A stretch of 60,659 nt of DNA, from NCBI GenBank assembly GCA_947167995.1, contig CAMVKS010000012.1, positions 1 through 60,659 of the forward strand. Direction: 5' to 3'. Source of the stretch: an uncultured Prevotellaceae bacterium. Lineage in GTDB: Bacteria > Bacteroidota > Bacteroidia > Bacteroidales > Muribaculaceae. Numbering within the stretch: position 1 is the first letter of the stretch; each line of letters starts with the position of its first letter. Position numbers and translations under genes: made by a program. The notes under the pieces were generated by a model. The model was not told the origin of the DNA and did not search any database. It saw only the letters and a list, made by a program, of their open reading frames with translations. Below are positions 28,070 through 37,194 of the stretch, piece by piece.

Positions 28070-29341
28070 TTAGTCGATGATGTCGAAACCGGTGTAAGGT
28101 TGCAGAGCCTTGGGGATGCGTATGCCTTCAGGAGTCTGGTTGTTCTCGAGCAGTGCGGCCACGATGCGTGGCAGTGCCAGTGCCGAGCCGTTGAGGGTGT
28201 GGCACAGGTGGGTCTTCTTGTCGTCGCCACGGTAGCGGCACTTGAGGCGGTTGGCCTGATAGGTCTCGAAATTGGAGACAGAGCTCACTTCGAGCCAGCG
28301 TTTCTGCGCCGCGCTCCACACCTCGAAATCGAAGGTGATGGCACTGGTGAAGCTCATGTCCCCTCCACACAGGCGCAGGATGTGCCACGGCAACTCAAGT
28401 TTCTCGAGCAGGCCTTGCACGTGGTCTTTCATCTCCTCGAGAGCGGCATAGCTATCCTCGGGACGCTCGATACGCACGATTTCAACCTTGTCGAACTGGT
28501 GCAGACGGTTCAAGCCACGCACGTCCTTGCCATAGGAGCCAGCCTCGCGGCGGAAGCAGGCACTGTAGGCGCAGTTCTTCTTGGGCAGGTCCTCCTGGTT
28601 GATGATCACGTCGCGGTACATGTTGGTCACAGGCACCTCGGCAGTGGGGATGAGATAGAAATTGTCGACCTGGCAGTGATACATCTGTCCCTCCTTGTCG
28701 GGCAATTGACCGGTGCCAAGTCCTGAAGCCTCGTTAACCACCAGCGGTGGCTCTATCTCGAGGTATCCAGCCTTGCCAGCCTCGTCGAGGAAGAACTGGA
28801 TGAGAGCGCGCTGCAGCTTGGCTCCCTTGCCCACATAGACGGGGAAGCCTGCGCCAGTGATTTTCACGCCCAGGTCAAAGTCGATGAGGTTATATTTCTT
28901 GGCGAGTTCCCAGTGTGGCAGAGCGTCGTCGGCGAGATGTGGCTCGGGACCGCCGGTCTTTTCCACCACGTTGTCGTCGGCAGTAAGGCCTTTAGGCACG
29001 CCCTCGTAGGGCACATTGGGAATTGAGAGCAGGATCTCGGTGATTTCGTTGGCGGCGGCAGTCATGCGGTCGTCAATTTCCTTGTTGGTGGCTTTGAGTG
29101 CAGCCACGGCGGCCTTGGCCTGCTCGGCCTCGTCGCGCTTGCCCTGCTTCATGAGGGCGCCAATTTGCGACGCCATCTTGTTGAGCTGCGACGCATTGTC
29201 ATCACGCTCCTTTTGTGCAGCTCGGCGCTGCTTGTCAAGTTCTACCACTCGCATGATGGGCTCACGGGCGTCGAAATTCTTGACAGCCAGTCGCTCAATC
29301 ACATGTTCAGGATTCTCGTTAATGAATTGTAATGTTAACAT
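28070..29341 (-). CDS. serS: Seryl-tRNA synthetase
   Basis: A 423-residue class II synthetase that charges tRNA-Ser. The N-terminal coiled-coil arm (residues about 35-105, rich in Glu/Lys/Arg) recognises the tRNA variable arm. Motif 2 (YRDVIINQEDLPKKNCAYSACFRREAGSYGKDVRG) and motif 3 (NGSALALPRIVAALLENNQ) form the active site. It begins 25 bp after the ftsZ stop on the same strand, so it may be read through from the dcw cluster; a clear terminator ends it. Confidence 0.97.
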   Translation of the reverse strand: MLTLQFINENPEHVIERLAVKNFDAREPIMRVVELDKQRRAAQKERDDNASQLNKMASQIGALMKQGKRDEAEQAKAAVAALKATNKEIDDRMTAAANEITEILLSIPNVPYEGVPKGLTADDNVVEKTGGPEPHLADDALPHWELAKKYNLIDFDLGVKITGAGFPVYVGKGAKLQRALIQFFLDEAGKAGYLEIEPPLVVNEASGLGTGQLPDKEGQMYHCQVDNFYLIPTAEVPVTNMYRDVIINQEDLPKKNCAYSACFRREAGSYGKDVRGLNRLHQFDKVEIVRIERPEDSYAALEEMKDHVQGLLEKLELPWHILRLCGGDMSFTSAITFDFEVWSAAQKRWLEVSSVSNFETYQANRLKCRYRGDDKKTHLCHTLNGSALALPRIVAALLENNQTPEGIRIPKALQPYTGFDIID

Positions 29342-29366
29342 TATTCTTGTCTATTTATAACTTTGC

Positions 29367-30785
29367 TTAAACATCAAATGAAATGGTTGCTGCCCGGCTG
29401 CCACCCTTCTTCTTGGCAAGAGGCGAAACAGGCTTTGGCGCCGATGGCTTGGCGGGAGCCTTCTGCAACTCCTTGAACACATTCTTCACCTGCTGGTCGC
29501 GCTTGAAGGTGGGATTCTTCTCAAGCAAGTCGACAATCTCGTCATTGTCGATGTCCTCGGGACGCAGCACGATGTATTGTGCCTTGGCACGGTCGATGTC
29601 GAGCTCGTGGAATTTGGGACCATACTCCTCCTCGAGACGGGAGTTGGTGCTTGTGGACTTGACATCGCCCTTCTTCTCGCCTTCGGCCATTGCCGTCTCG
29701 GCATCGAGCGAGACATTGAATCCAGAGGCGAGCATAGTAATCTTGATTTTCTCGCCCAATGTCTCATCATAGGCGACACCCCAAATCATGTCGTGGTCGT
29801 GTTTGAACTGAGCCATGAAATCTTTCATCTCATCAATCTCGCTCATCTTGAACTCATCGTGAGCATTGCGAGAATAATAGATGTTCATCAAGATTCTTTG
29901 TGAGCCATAAACATCACGGTTCTTGAGCAGCGGTGAGTTGAGTGCATCTTCAATAGCCTTGGTGACACGGTTCTCACCCTCACCATATCCCGAACTGATG
30001 ATTGCCACACCTCCCTCTTTGAGTGTGGTGTTGACATCGTTGAAATCGAGGTTGATGTAACCATCCACATTGATGATGTCGCTAATGCTTCGAGCTGCCA
30101 CCGACAGGGTGTCATCGGCCTTGCCAAATGCGTTCATGAAGTTCAAGTCGGGATATATCTCACTCAATCGCTCATTGTTGATGATGAGCAGGGCATCGAC
30201 ATACTTCTTCATCTCGTCGGCACCACTGAGGGCCTTGATGATCTTCTTCTTCCCCTCAAAGAGGAATGGTATGGTGACAATACCAATGGTGAGAACGCCT
30301 TTCTCTCGTGCTATGCGAGCCACCACTGGAGCGGCACCCGTACCTGTTCCACCACCCATACCGGCAGTGATGAAAACCATCTTGGTCTCATCATCGAAGA
30401 GTGCAGCAATCTCTTCCTCGCTTTCCTCGGCAGCCTGCTTTGCAAGCTCTGGTTTATTGCCTGCACCAAGTCCAAAGGTTGTCTTTGGGCCAATGAGTAC
30501 ACGGTTGGGAACTGGTGAACTGTTAAGAGCCTGACGGTCGGTGTTCATCACCACAAAAGAGACACCGCCCACATTTTGTTCATACATGTGGTTGATAGCA
30601 TTATTGCCACCGCCACCAATTCCTATCACCTTGATGATGCATGGTGTTTTTTCGGAAACTGGTTGCTCAATAAATCCAGGATTCTTCTCCAGATCGGTGA
30701 AGATGTTTTGCTGCTCAACGTTTGGAGCCGATGAATTGTCAAATCCTATGGCAGCATTTTTGCCATCATTATCGTTTTTTCCCAT
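29367..30785 (-). CDS. ftsZ: Cell division protein FtsZ
   Basis: The tubulin-like GTPase that forms the division ring, 472 residues. A 46-residue N-terminal extension precedes the GTPase fold, as in other Bacteroidota. GGGG-NN begins at residue 57, and the tubulin signature GGGTGTG is at 144-150; the T7 loop NLDFNDVNTTL is intact. The C-terminus is a variable linker and a conserved-looking tip ending ISFDV. It is the last division gene of the cluster, 69 bp after ftsA. Confidence 0.98.
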   Translation of the reverse strand: MGKNDNDGKNAAIGFDNSSAPNVEQQNIFTDLEKNPGFIEQPVSEKTPCIIKVIGIGGGGNNAINHMYEQNVGGVSFVVMNTDRQALNSSPVPNRVLIGPKTTFGLGAGNKPELAKQAAEESEEEIAALFDDETKMVFITAGMGGGTGTGAAPVVARIAREKGVLTIGIVTIPFLFEGKKKIIKALSGADEMKKYVDALLIINNERLSEIYPDLNFMNAFGKADDTLSVAARSISDIINVDGYINLDFNDVNTTLKEGGVAIISSGYGEGENRVTKAIEDALNSPLLKNRDVYGSQRILMNIYYSRNAHDEFKMSEIDEMKDFMAQFKHDHDMIWGVAYDETLGEKIKITMLASGFNVSLDAETAMAEGEKKGDVKSTSTNSRLEEEYGPKFHELDIDRAKAQYIVLRPEDIDNDEIVDLLEKNPTFKRDQQVKNVFKELQKAPAKPSAPKPVSPLAKKKGGSRAATISFDV

Positions 30786-30854
30786 ATATATATCTGTGTT
30801 TTTTATATTTCACGTAACAAAAAAGAACTTAATCGTTTCAAAGCCATGCAGTGA

Positions 30855-32231
30855 CTATTCATCGTCCTCAGGCTCATTCATCATTTTCTCCAATTTCTTG
30901 CGAGCTCTGTCAATCCAAGAATCTTTCTTGGAGCGTGGAGGCTCCTCATGGTGTGTGGATGAGGGCTGCACGCGTTTTGGGCGAGGAGCAGGTTCTTCGT
31001 CCCTGAAATTGTCATATCCATATCCCATATTGCCATCATTCTCGCCGCCATAGGTGGGTTGAACAAAATCTTCTGGATTATCATCTCCATAGGTATTCTT
31101 TCTCACACACGACTGCCTTTGAGGAATGATCTGCGATGCCTTTGAAAGCAGTGCAAAAATCTGCACATATTCAGCACGGTTGATATTGTGGTCAAGAATG
31201 TTGAGTGATTTGGGATAAGATCCAATGCGAACCCTAAGTTTCATCTCCTCCTCAAGACGGCGCGCAAAACCTTGAAGCTGAGCGCCACCACCTATCAGCA
31301 CTATGTTGTGCAAGTCCACCAGCATGATTCCAGCATGAAGAATCTGCTGATTGATATTGGCAATAATCTCTCCTGTGCGCGCCACGATATAGTTGGCAGC
31401 ATCGGCCGAGTTCACACCCTCAATAGAGATGTGGTCCACATTTTTGTCAAGAGGATTGTTGATGTTCTTCTTCACACGCTCGGCTGTGTCCTCAAGGATG
31501 TTGAGGCCTGTGGTGATATCACGGGTTATATTGCGACCGCCCATGGGGAGAGTGGTAAGGTAAACCAAAGAGCCGTCTTTATAAATTGACACTGTCGTGG
31601 TCTCGGCTCCCAAGTCAACGAGCATGCATCCTAACGATTTCTCGGAATCTTCGATAATCTCATCGGCCACCACCAGTGGTGTGACAAGATAGTCTTTAAC
31701 CCTTGTCCCACCAGTCATCACACGCTCAAGATTGAGCTTCAATGTGGGTTTGGCTACAATAAGATTCAACTTAATGTTGATGTTTGAGCCAAACTGACCA
31801 CTGGGGTTTTTGGTTTCGTTCTTGTCGACATAATAGGTGCGAGGCACCACTTCTATTGTCTCATAGTTATTGATGGGATCCTTCCCTGCCTCACGGATGA
31901 TATTCCTGAGCACCTCGTCGGTAATAGGCACTGTTGCATCGAGATTGTGGTTGACCTCGGTGGGCTCGCTGTGCAACGAGCGTCCGCTGAATCCCACATA
32001 GATTTCTTCGATAGTGCCATCTACTCTATTCTCGAGTTTCTTGATAATGCTGTTGATGGCACCCTTTGTGTTCTCCACGTTCTGGATGCAGCCGTGGCGC
32101 ACACTATTGATGAGCCTCTCAACCTCCAGATTTCTGACTTCCAGATATCCCGAGGGTGATTTCTCGGCGATAGCACCCACTATCTTGGAACTGCCAATCT
32201 CTAACGCTGCAATATATTGTGTCTTGACCAT
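30855..32231 (-). CDS. ftsA: Cell division protein FtsA
   Basis: An actin-like ATPase of 458 residues that anchors FtsZ to the membrane. The phosphate-1 motif ALEIGSSKIVGAI, the 1C-type domain (about 85-165), MLVDLGAETTTVSIY and IVLIGGGAQLQGFA are visible. A 70-residue, Pro/Arg-rich linker near residues 365-440 leads to a C-terminal amphipathic helix (SWIDRARKKLEKMM), the expected membrane-targeting sequence. It lies between ftsQ and ftsZ. Confidence 0.96.
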   Translation of the reverse strand: MVKTQYIAALEIGSSKIVGAIAEKSPSGYLEVRNLEVERLINSVRHGCIQNVENTKGAINSIIKKLENRVDGTIEEIYVGFSGRSLHSEPTEVNHNLDATVPITDEVLRNIIREAGKDPINNYETIEVVPRTYYVDKNETKNPSGQFGSNINIKLNLIVAKPTLKLNLERVMTGGTRVKDYLVTPLVVADEIIEDSEKSLGCMLVDLGAETTTVSIYKDGSLVYLTTLPMGGRNITRDITTGLNILEDTAERVKKNINNPLDKNVDHISIEGVNSADAANYIVARTGEIIANINQQILHAGIMLVDLHNIVLIGGGAQLQGFARRLEEEMKLRVRIGSYPKSLNILDHNINRAEYVQIFALLSKASQIIPQRQSCVRKNTYGDDNPEDFVQPTYGGENDGNMGYGYDNFRDEEPAPRPKRVQPSSTHHEEPPRSKKDSWIDRARKKLEKMMNEPEDDE

Positions 32232-32269
32232 AAAAATGTGTTGTAATAGAATTTATTGTTTCTTTAATC

Positions 32270-33280
32270 TTATCTCTTTGGTTTTGCTGCCGCCGGCTTT
32301 GACTGTGCGGGCTTTGCCGGAGCTGGGGCTGCGCCAGGCTTTCTCTCTGGTGGCTTTGACTGCGCCGGCGCTGCGGCAGGTGACGACTTGGGCTGCTCGG
32401 GACTTGAAGCCGGCTTGGGAGCCGAGTGCCTGTCGCGCGTCATCTTGTTCACTGGCGCAAGGCTGTTGTCGCTGATGCGCATTGTTCCGGGATCGTCGGC
32501 TTGCTCATCTTCTTCGGGGTCATACTCCTGAACTCGCTCAACCACCTTGTCGCGCCTGGTTGCAACCACCTGATAGTCCCACTTCACCGAGATGGTGTCA
32601 TAATACATCCATCCCTTGACAGGCATCACCTTATTGTAGAAAAGCTTGAGCTTGCGGAACTTGCTCTCAAAGTGGTCGCATCGACCCATATTAACCACAT
32701 GGCCATGGATAGATGGAACGATGTAGATATTGTTGCTGTCGCGAACGCAGTACATTGTCACGAGCGACTTGAGCTCAGGGTCGTTCTCCACATAGTTTAT
32801 CATGGGAAGCAAACGCATGGGGCCGAACGCCTTGGTAAAATGACCTTCCACAATGGGAACGTCGGCATAGAAAGCCGACACCGCAGTCATGCTCTTGCCG
32901 TTCTTGTTGACATAGTAGGAATGGTCGCCATCAAACACACGCATCACGGGCACGATTTGCTCCACCCTGATTTTGAGACGTCCTCCATTCTCAAACATGC
33001 ACTCCACCGACTCGATGTATTGCGACTGAGAGAGCATCTCTTCAATCTTCTCTACATTGATTTGCCACACAGGCTTGCCTTTTACGATGATGTGCTTCCT
33101 TTCCAATTCAAAGAGCACACCGGCAGGAGTGACAAAATGTGTACTGTCTTTATCGTCATTGAGAACTTCGACAACGACCTCTTTACACACCTCGTCACGG
33201 CTTTTGTCTCTGGCCCACACTATTCCCGCCACCATGAGCGCGGTGAGCACAATGAGCAATATGTATCTAAGTATTTTCAA
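32270..33280 (-). CDS. ftsQ: Cell division protein FtsQ (DivIB-type)
   Basis: A 336-residue bitopic protein: a short N-terminus, one TM helix (about residues 5-22), a POTRA-like domain (TPAGVLFELERKHIIVKGKPVWQINVEKIEEMLSQSQYIESVEC) and a beta domain. It bridges the septal synthase complex. Identity rests on layout and on position between murC and ftsA; sequence is diverged, as usual in Bacteroidota. Residues about 262-336 are an unusual Pro/Ala/Lys/Ser-rich disordered tail with repeated AQSKP/APAKP-like units. Its ATG overlaps the murC stop by 4 bp. Confidence 0.88.
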   Translation of the reverse strand: MKILRYILLIVLTALMVAGIVWARDKSRDEVCKEVVVEVLNDDKDSTHFVTPAGVLFELERKHIIVKGKPVWQINVEKIEEMLSQSQYIESVECMFENGGRLKIRVEQIVPVMRVFDGDHSYYVNKNGKSMTAVSAFYADVPIVEGHFTKAFGPMRLLPMINYVENDPELKSLVTMYCVRDSNNIYIVPSIHGHVVNMGRCDHFESKFRKLKLFYNKVMPVKGWMYYDTISVKWDYQVVATRRDKVVERVQEYDPEEDEQADDPGTMRISDNSLAPVNKMTRDRHSAPKPASSPEQPKSSPAAAPAQSKPPERKPGAAPAPAKPAQSKPAAAKPKR

Positions 33281-34659
33281 CTATTCTGTTTCTTAACCTG
33301 GTCACATATCTGAGGGAGTAAATTGACTATATCTCCCGCACCTAACACCAATAAAATATCAAAGTTAAGCAAAGGAATTGATTTAATCAAATTTTCTTTG
33401 GTATAAATAGATTTTTTTTCACTTTTTACATCTTTTAATACAATTTCGCTGGTCACTCCGGGTATTGGGAGCTCACGCGCAGGGTAAATGGGGAGCAATA
33501 TCACCTCGTCGGCATGTGAGAGTGCCTGAGCAAACTCGGGAGCGAAATCACGAGTGCGCGTGTAAAGATGTGGCTGGAAGATTACTGTGAGCTTGCGTCC
33601 ACGATACAATTCTCTCACACTCTTGATGCTTGCCTCAAGTTCGCTTGGGTGATGTGCATAATCGTCGATCACAACCTTGCCATGATCGCCAGGTTCTTTG
33701 AGCCAGAACTCAAAGCGGCGCTTCGGTCCCAAGAAAGAGCCGATGGCCTTTCTCATCGAGTCGCTATCGACGTCGATCAAGCGGCATGCCGCCATGGCAG
33801 CAATAGCATTCTCTATGTTGATGTCGACAGGCACACCCAACTTGATATCCTGAATCGTCTCCCACGGGGTGACGAAGTCGAATGTGATATCGCCATTACA
33901 CTTGCGCACATTGGCAGCATGGAAATCACCGTCATCCAGCGAGTAGGAATAAACTTTCACTCCATCCTTAACTCGAGGCTTCAGGTCAAGCCCTGTGTGC
34001 ACGACAAGAGCACCGTCGGGTCTTATCAGCTCGGTGAAATGTGCAAAACTCTCGAGATAATTCTCGTAGTTGCCGTAGATGTCAAGATGGTCGGGGTCGG
34101 TAGAGGTTATGACAGCGATATAAGGGGTGAGTTGATGGAACGACCTGTCAAACTCATCGGCCTCGATTACCGAGAACGGACTTGATGTCGAGAGCAGGAA
34201 ATTGCTGTTGTAATTGCGCAACACGCCCCCCAAGAAAGCATTGCTACCGGTTCCGCTCACCTCAAGGATGTGAGCCGCCATGCTCGAAGTGGTGGTCTTG
34301 CCATGAGTGCCGGCGAAGCACAGAGCCTTGCTTCCCTCGGTCACCAGTCCCAACACCCTCGCACGTTTCACCACCTCAAAGCCATTGTCTCTGAAATAGC
34401 ACAACCCCTTGTGGTCGCTTGGCACAGCAGGAGTGTAGACAACCAGTGTGGTTTCCTTGTCGCGGCAATAGGACGGTATGAGGTCGGGGTTCTCGTCAAA
34501 TATGATTTCCACACCCTCCTGCTGCAGAGCATCGGTAAGTTCGCTCGGTGTGCGGTCATATCCAGCAACCTTCTTGCCAAGAGACAGGAAATAACGCTCT
34601 AAGGCAGCCATTCCTATGCCTCCCGCTCCAACAAAATATATCGATTTGTAATCTTTCAT
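33277..34659 (-). CDS. murC: UDP-N-acetylmuramate--L-alanine ligase
   Basis: Adds the first amino acid of the peptidoglycan stem. The 460-residue protein has the N-terminal GAGGIGMAALERYF nucleotide fold, ATP loop GTHGKT at 117-122, the EADEFDRSF motif, DYAHHPSE and a C-terminal domain with YTRTRDF. It belongs to the Mur ligase family, acts in the cytoplasm and overlaps ftsQ by 4 bp at its stop, which indicates coupling. Confidence 0.97.
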   Translation of the reverse strand: MKDYKSIYFVGAGGIGMAALERYFLSLGKKVAGYDRTPSELTDALQQEGVEIIFDENPDLIPSYCRDKETTLVVYTPAVPSDHKGLCYFRDNGFEVVKRARVLGLVTEGSKALCFAGTHGKTTTSSMAAHILEVSGTGSNAFLGGVLRNYNSNFLLSTSSPFSVIEADEFDRSFHQLTPYIAVITSTDPDHLDIYGNYENYLESFAHFTELIRPDGALVVHTGLDLKPRVKDGVKVYSYSLDDGDFHAANVRKCNGDITFDFVTPWETIQDIKLGVPVDINIENAIAAMAACRLIDVDSDSMRKAIGSFLGPKRRFEFWLKEPGDHGKVVIDDYAHHPSELEASIKSVRELYRGRKLTVIFQPHLYTRTRDFAPEFAQALSHADEVILLPIYPARELPIPGVTSEIVLKDVKSEKKSIYTKENLIKSIPLLNFDILLVLGAGDIVNLLPQICDQVKKQNS

Positions 34660-34721
34660 AATATTATCTTTTTAATGAAAGAAAAAGAGGCTGTCGTCTC
34701 TTTCTCTCAACCATTTAGTAC

Positions 34722-35840
34722 TTATCTCGCTATTTGAAGCACTTTGTCAACTATGACCTCGGCCGAGTCGCGCAGTGCCATCTTGAGGACATTCTCGCTG
34801 AGCTTGGAGAGCACATCTTGCTGACCGATGGTGTCGAGCATAACGTCAACAAGCTTGGCGCCGGCATCGGCATCGGGAATCATCAGAGCGGCATTGCGAT
34901 CGACAAGCGCCATGGCGTTCTTGGTCTGATGGTCCTCGGCGACATTTGGCGAAGGCACCAGAATCGCAGCTTTTCCCAAAAGCTGCAACTCGCTTATGGA
35001 ACTTGCTCCAGCGCGTGAGATTACCAGATTGGCAGCACGATAGGCGCGGTCCATATTAGAGATGAAGGCCATCTGTTTCACATTGGAGGCCTGGGACGAC
35101 TCAAGAGCCTCACGACACATGTCGTCATAAATCTTTCCCGACTGCCAGATGAGCTGCATCTCGTCCTGGTGTTGCGAGATTTTCTCCAACCCACCAATGA
35201 TGCTGTTGTTGATTGTTCGGGCACCAAGGCTGCCACCCACTATGAGCACGGTAGGTTTCTCGGGATCTAAGCCGAACGAAGCCCTTGCTTCCTGGGGTGT
35301 TATATCGCAATCGAGCAAGTTGCGCCTTACGGGATTTCCTGTGAGCACTATCTTCTCGGCAGGGAAGAAACGTTCCATGCCTTCATAGGCCACACAAATG
35401 CATTGAGCCTTCTTGGCGAGCAACTTGTTAGTAACGCCTGCATAGGAGTTCTGCTCCTGAAGCAAGGTGGGAATACCCATCTTCTGGCACTCTTTCAACA
35501 TGGGTCCGCTGGCATAACCACCCACACCCACTGCCACATTGGGCTCAAACTCCTTGAGAATGGCCTTGGCCATGCTCATGCTCTTGCGCAGCAAGTAGAG
35601 AATCTTGATATTCTTTAACAGATTCTTGCGATCAAAACCCTTCACTGGCAAGCCCTTTATTTCATAGCCTGCCGCTGGCACTCTCTCCATCTCCATGCGC
35701 CCCTCGGCACCCACAAACAAAATCTTGGCCTGTGGCATGCGACGCTTGATTTCATTGGCTATTGACAAGGCTGGGAAGATGTGACCTCCGGTACCACCTC
35801 CGCTTATCAACACCTTTAACTGATTGCTATTTCCACTCAT
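34722..35840 (-). CDS. murG: UDP-GlcNAc:lipid I N-acetylglucosaminyltransferase MurG
   Basis: Makes lipid II from lipid I on the inner face of the membrane. The 372-residue GT-B protein has the GGGTGGHIFPALSIA loop (residues 14-28), GGYASGPML and LLQEQNSYAG in the N-domain, and the GGSLGARTINN and SRAGASSISELQLLGKAAILVPSPN motifs of the UDP-GlcNAc site. Its start overlaps the end of ftsW by 14 bp. Confidence 0.97.
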   Translation of the reverse strand: MSGNSNQLKVLISGGGTGGHIFPALSIANEIKRRMPQAKILFVGAEGRMEMERVPAAGYEIKGLPVKGFDRKNLLKNIKILYLLRKSMSMAKAILKEFEPNVAVGVGGYASGPMLKECQKMGIPTLLQEQNSYAGVTNKLLAKKAQCICVAYEGMERFFPAEKIVLTGNPVRRNLLDCDITPQEARASFGLDPEKPTVLIVGGSLGARTINNSIIGGLEKISQHQDEMQLIWQSGKIYDDMCREALESSQASNVKQMAFISNMDRAYRAANLVISRAGASSISELQLLGKAAILVPSPNVAEDHQTKNAMALVDRNAALMIPDADAGAKLVDVMLDTIGQQDVLSKLSENVLKMALRDSAEVIVDKVLQIAR

Positions 35841-37146
35841 TTTTTACCGGTATTTCTGTAGGATTGGCAGCATCAAGTCCACTGGGGAGTTTAATGCCTT
35901 CATCCTTGTTCTTATTGTTTGTAATGTTGCTGATGGTGCGGCTCACACTGAGCATCACACCAATGCCAACACTCGTTACTAATATCGATGTTCCACCCTT
36001 TGAAATCAACGGCAGGGGTTGACCCGAGACAGGGAACACACCAGTGTTGATGGCCATGTGGAACAAAGCCTGGAACGTTATCATTGACGCCATGCCAATG
36101 ATGAGCAGCGCAGGCAACACCCTGTGACAACGGCGGGCTATCATCGCAGCTCGCGACAACAGCCACAGGTAGAGGATGAGCACAAACACTCCTCCTATCA
36201 ATCCTATCTCCTCAACGATTATCGAAAAGATGTAGTCGCTGAAGGCCAAAGGCAAACGACTGCACTCTCGTGAGTTACCTATACCCACGCCAGTGAGTCC
36301 TCCATGAGCCTGCGCCATGATAGAGAACATCTCCTGAGAGTTATCGCTATTGATAGAGTCGTTGATCAACGAATTGCGGTGCAGCCAGTTGTAGACGCGG
36401 CCCTTGCGCATGTCGGTACGATCCACGACCTTGGTTTTGTCGACGTTTTCAACCTGGCTGGTCAGGAACTTGTCGCGATTGGCCTTGCGCTGGTCGCTCG
36501 CTTCCTTCCACAACCAGAACACGCCTCCCACCACTGCATATATCAATATCACAGCAAGAATCTTCTTCCACTTGGCACCTCCAACAATAAACATCGAGCC
36601 GCTGATGCTCATCAGCAACAAGGTGTTGGTCAATCCGCTATTAATCATCAGAGCGCCAAAGACTGCCACAACAAGCGACGAAATCGCTATTCCTTTATTT
36701 GACACGTCTCGGTCTTGCTGGTTCTTGGCCATGATATAGGCAAGAGCCGTTACTGCCGAGAGCTTGGCGAGCTCCGAGGGTTGAACCGATAGACCTATCA
36801 CCGGAATCGTAAATGCTCGCTGAGCGCCATTTACCACCTCACCGAAGACAAACACATAAACCAAACTCACAAAAGTGATAACCCACAACAACGGAATGAG
36901 CACTAAAAGCAGCAACTTGTTGTTGTAGTTCACGCGGCTCAATCCCACTACAAAGCCAGCGCCAATACCCAAATATATGACTTGCTTGATGATAGGGCTA
37001 TAGACACCGTTGAGTGCCACATCTCGACTTGAAGCCGAGTAAGACTCCACTATCGAGAGCACCACAAGCGTGAGATAAATGCCCCAAATCCAGGGATCTC
37101 CATAACGCCTGGAGATTTCTTTATATCTTGATACTTTCTCTCCCAT
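35827..37146 (-). CDS. ftsW: Septal peptidoglycan polymerase FtsW (SEDS family)
   Basis: A 439-residue polytopic protein with about ten TM helices. SEDS motifs include NGAQRAFTIPVIGLSVQPSELAK and the FSDYIFSIIVEEIGLIGG loop, near the expected SE(D/E) region, and ISKGGTSILVTSVGIG close to the C-terminus. It polymerises lipid II with the class B PBP (ftsI) encoded upstream in the same cluster. A large periplasmic loop (about 215-270, with KVVDRTDMRKGRVYNWLHRN) is longer than in E. coli. It overlaps murG. Confidence 0.96.
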   Translation of the reverse strand: MGEKVSRYKEISRRYGDPWIWGIYLTLVVLSIVESYSASSRDVALNGVYSPIIKQVIYLGIGAGFVVGLSRVNYNNKLLLLVLIPLLWVITFVSLVYVFVFGEVVNGAQRAFTIPVIGLSVQPSELAKLSAVTALAYIMAKNQQDRDVSNKGIAISSLVVAVFGALMINSGLTNTLLLMSISGSMFIVGGAKWKKILAVILIYAVVGGVFWLWKEASDQRKANRDKFLTSQVENVDKTKVVDRTDMRKGRVYNWLHRNSLINDSINSDNSQEMFSIMAQAHGGLTGVGIGNSRECSRLPLAFSDYIFSIIVEEIGLIGGVFVLILYLWLLSRAAMIARRCHRVLPALLIIGMASMITFQALFHMAINTGVFPVSGQPLPLISKGGTSILVTSVGIGVMLSVSRTISNITNNKNKDEGIKLPSGLDAANPTEIPVKNEWK

Positions 37147-37194
37147 CGTTTTTTATCACTTCGCTATAAAAAAATTTTCTTTAGATGTAGGTAA

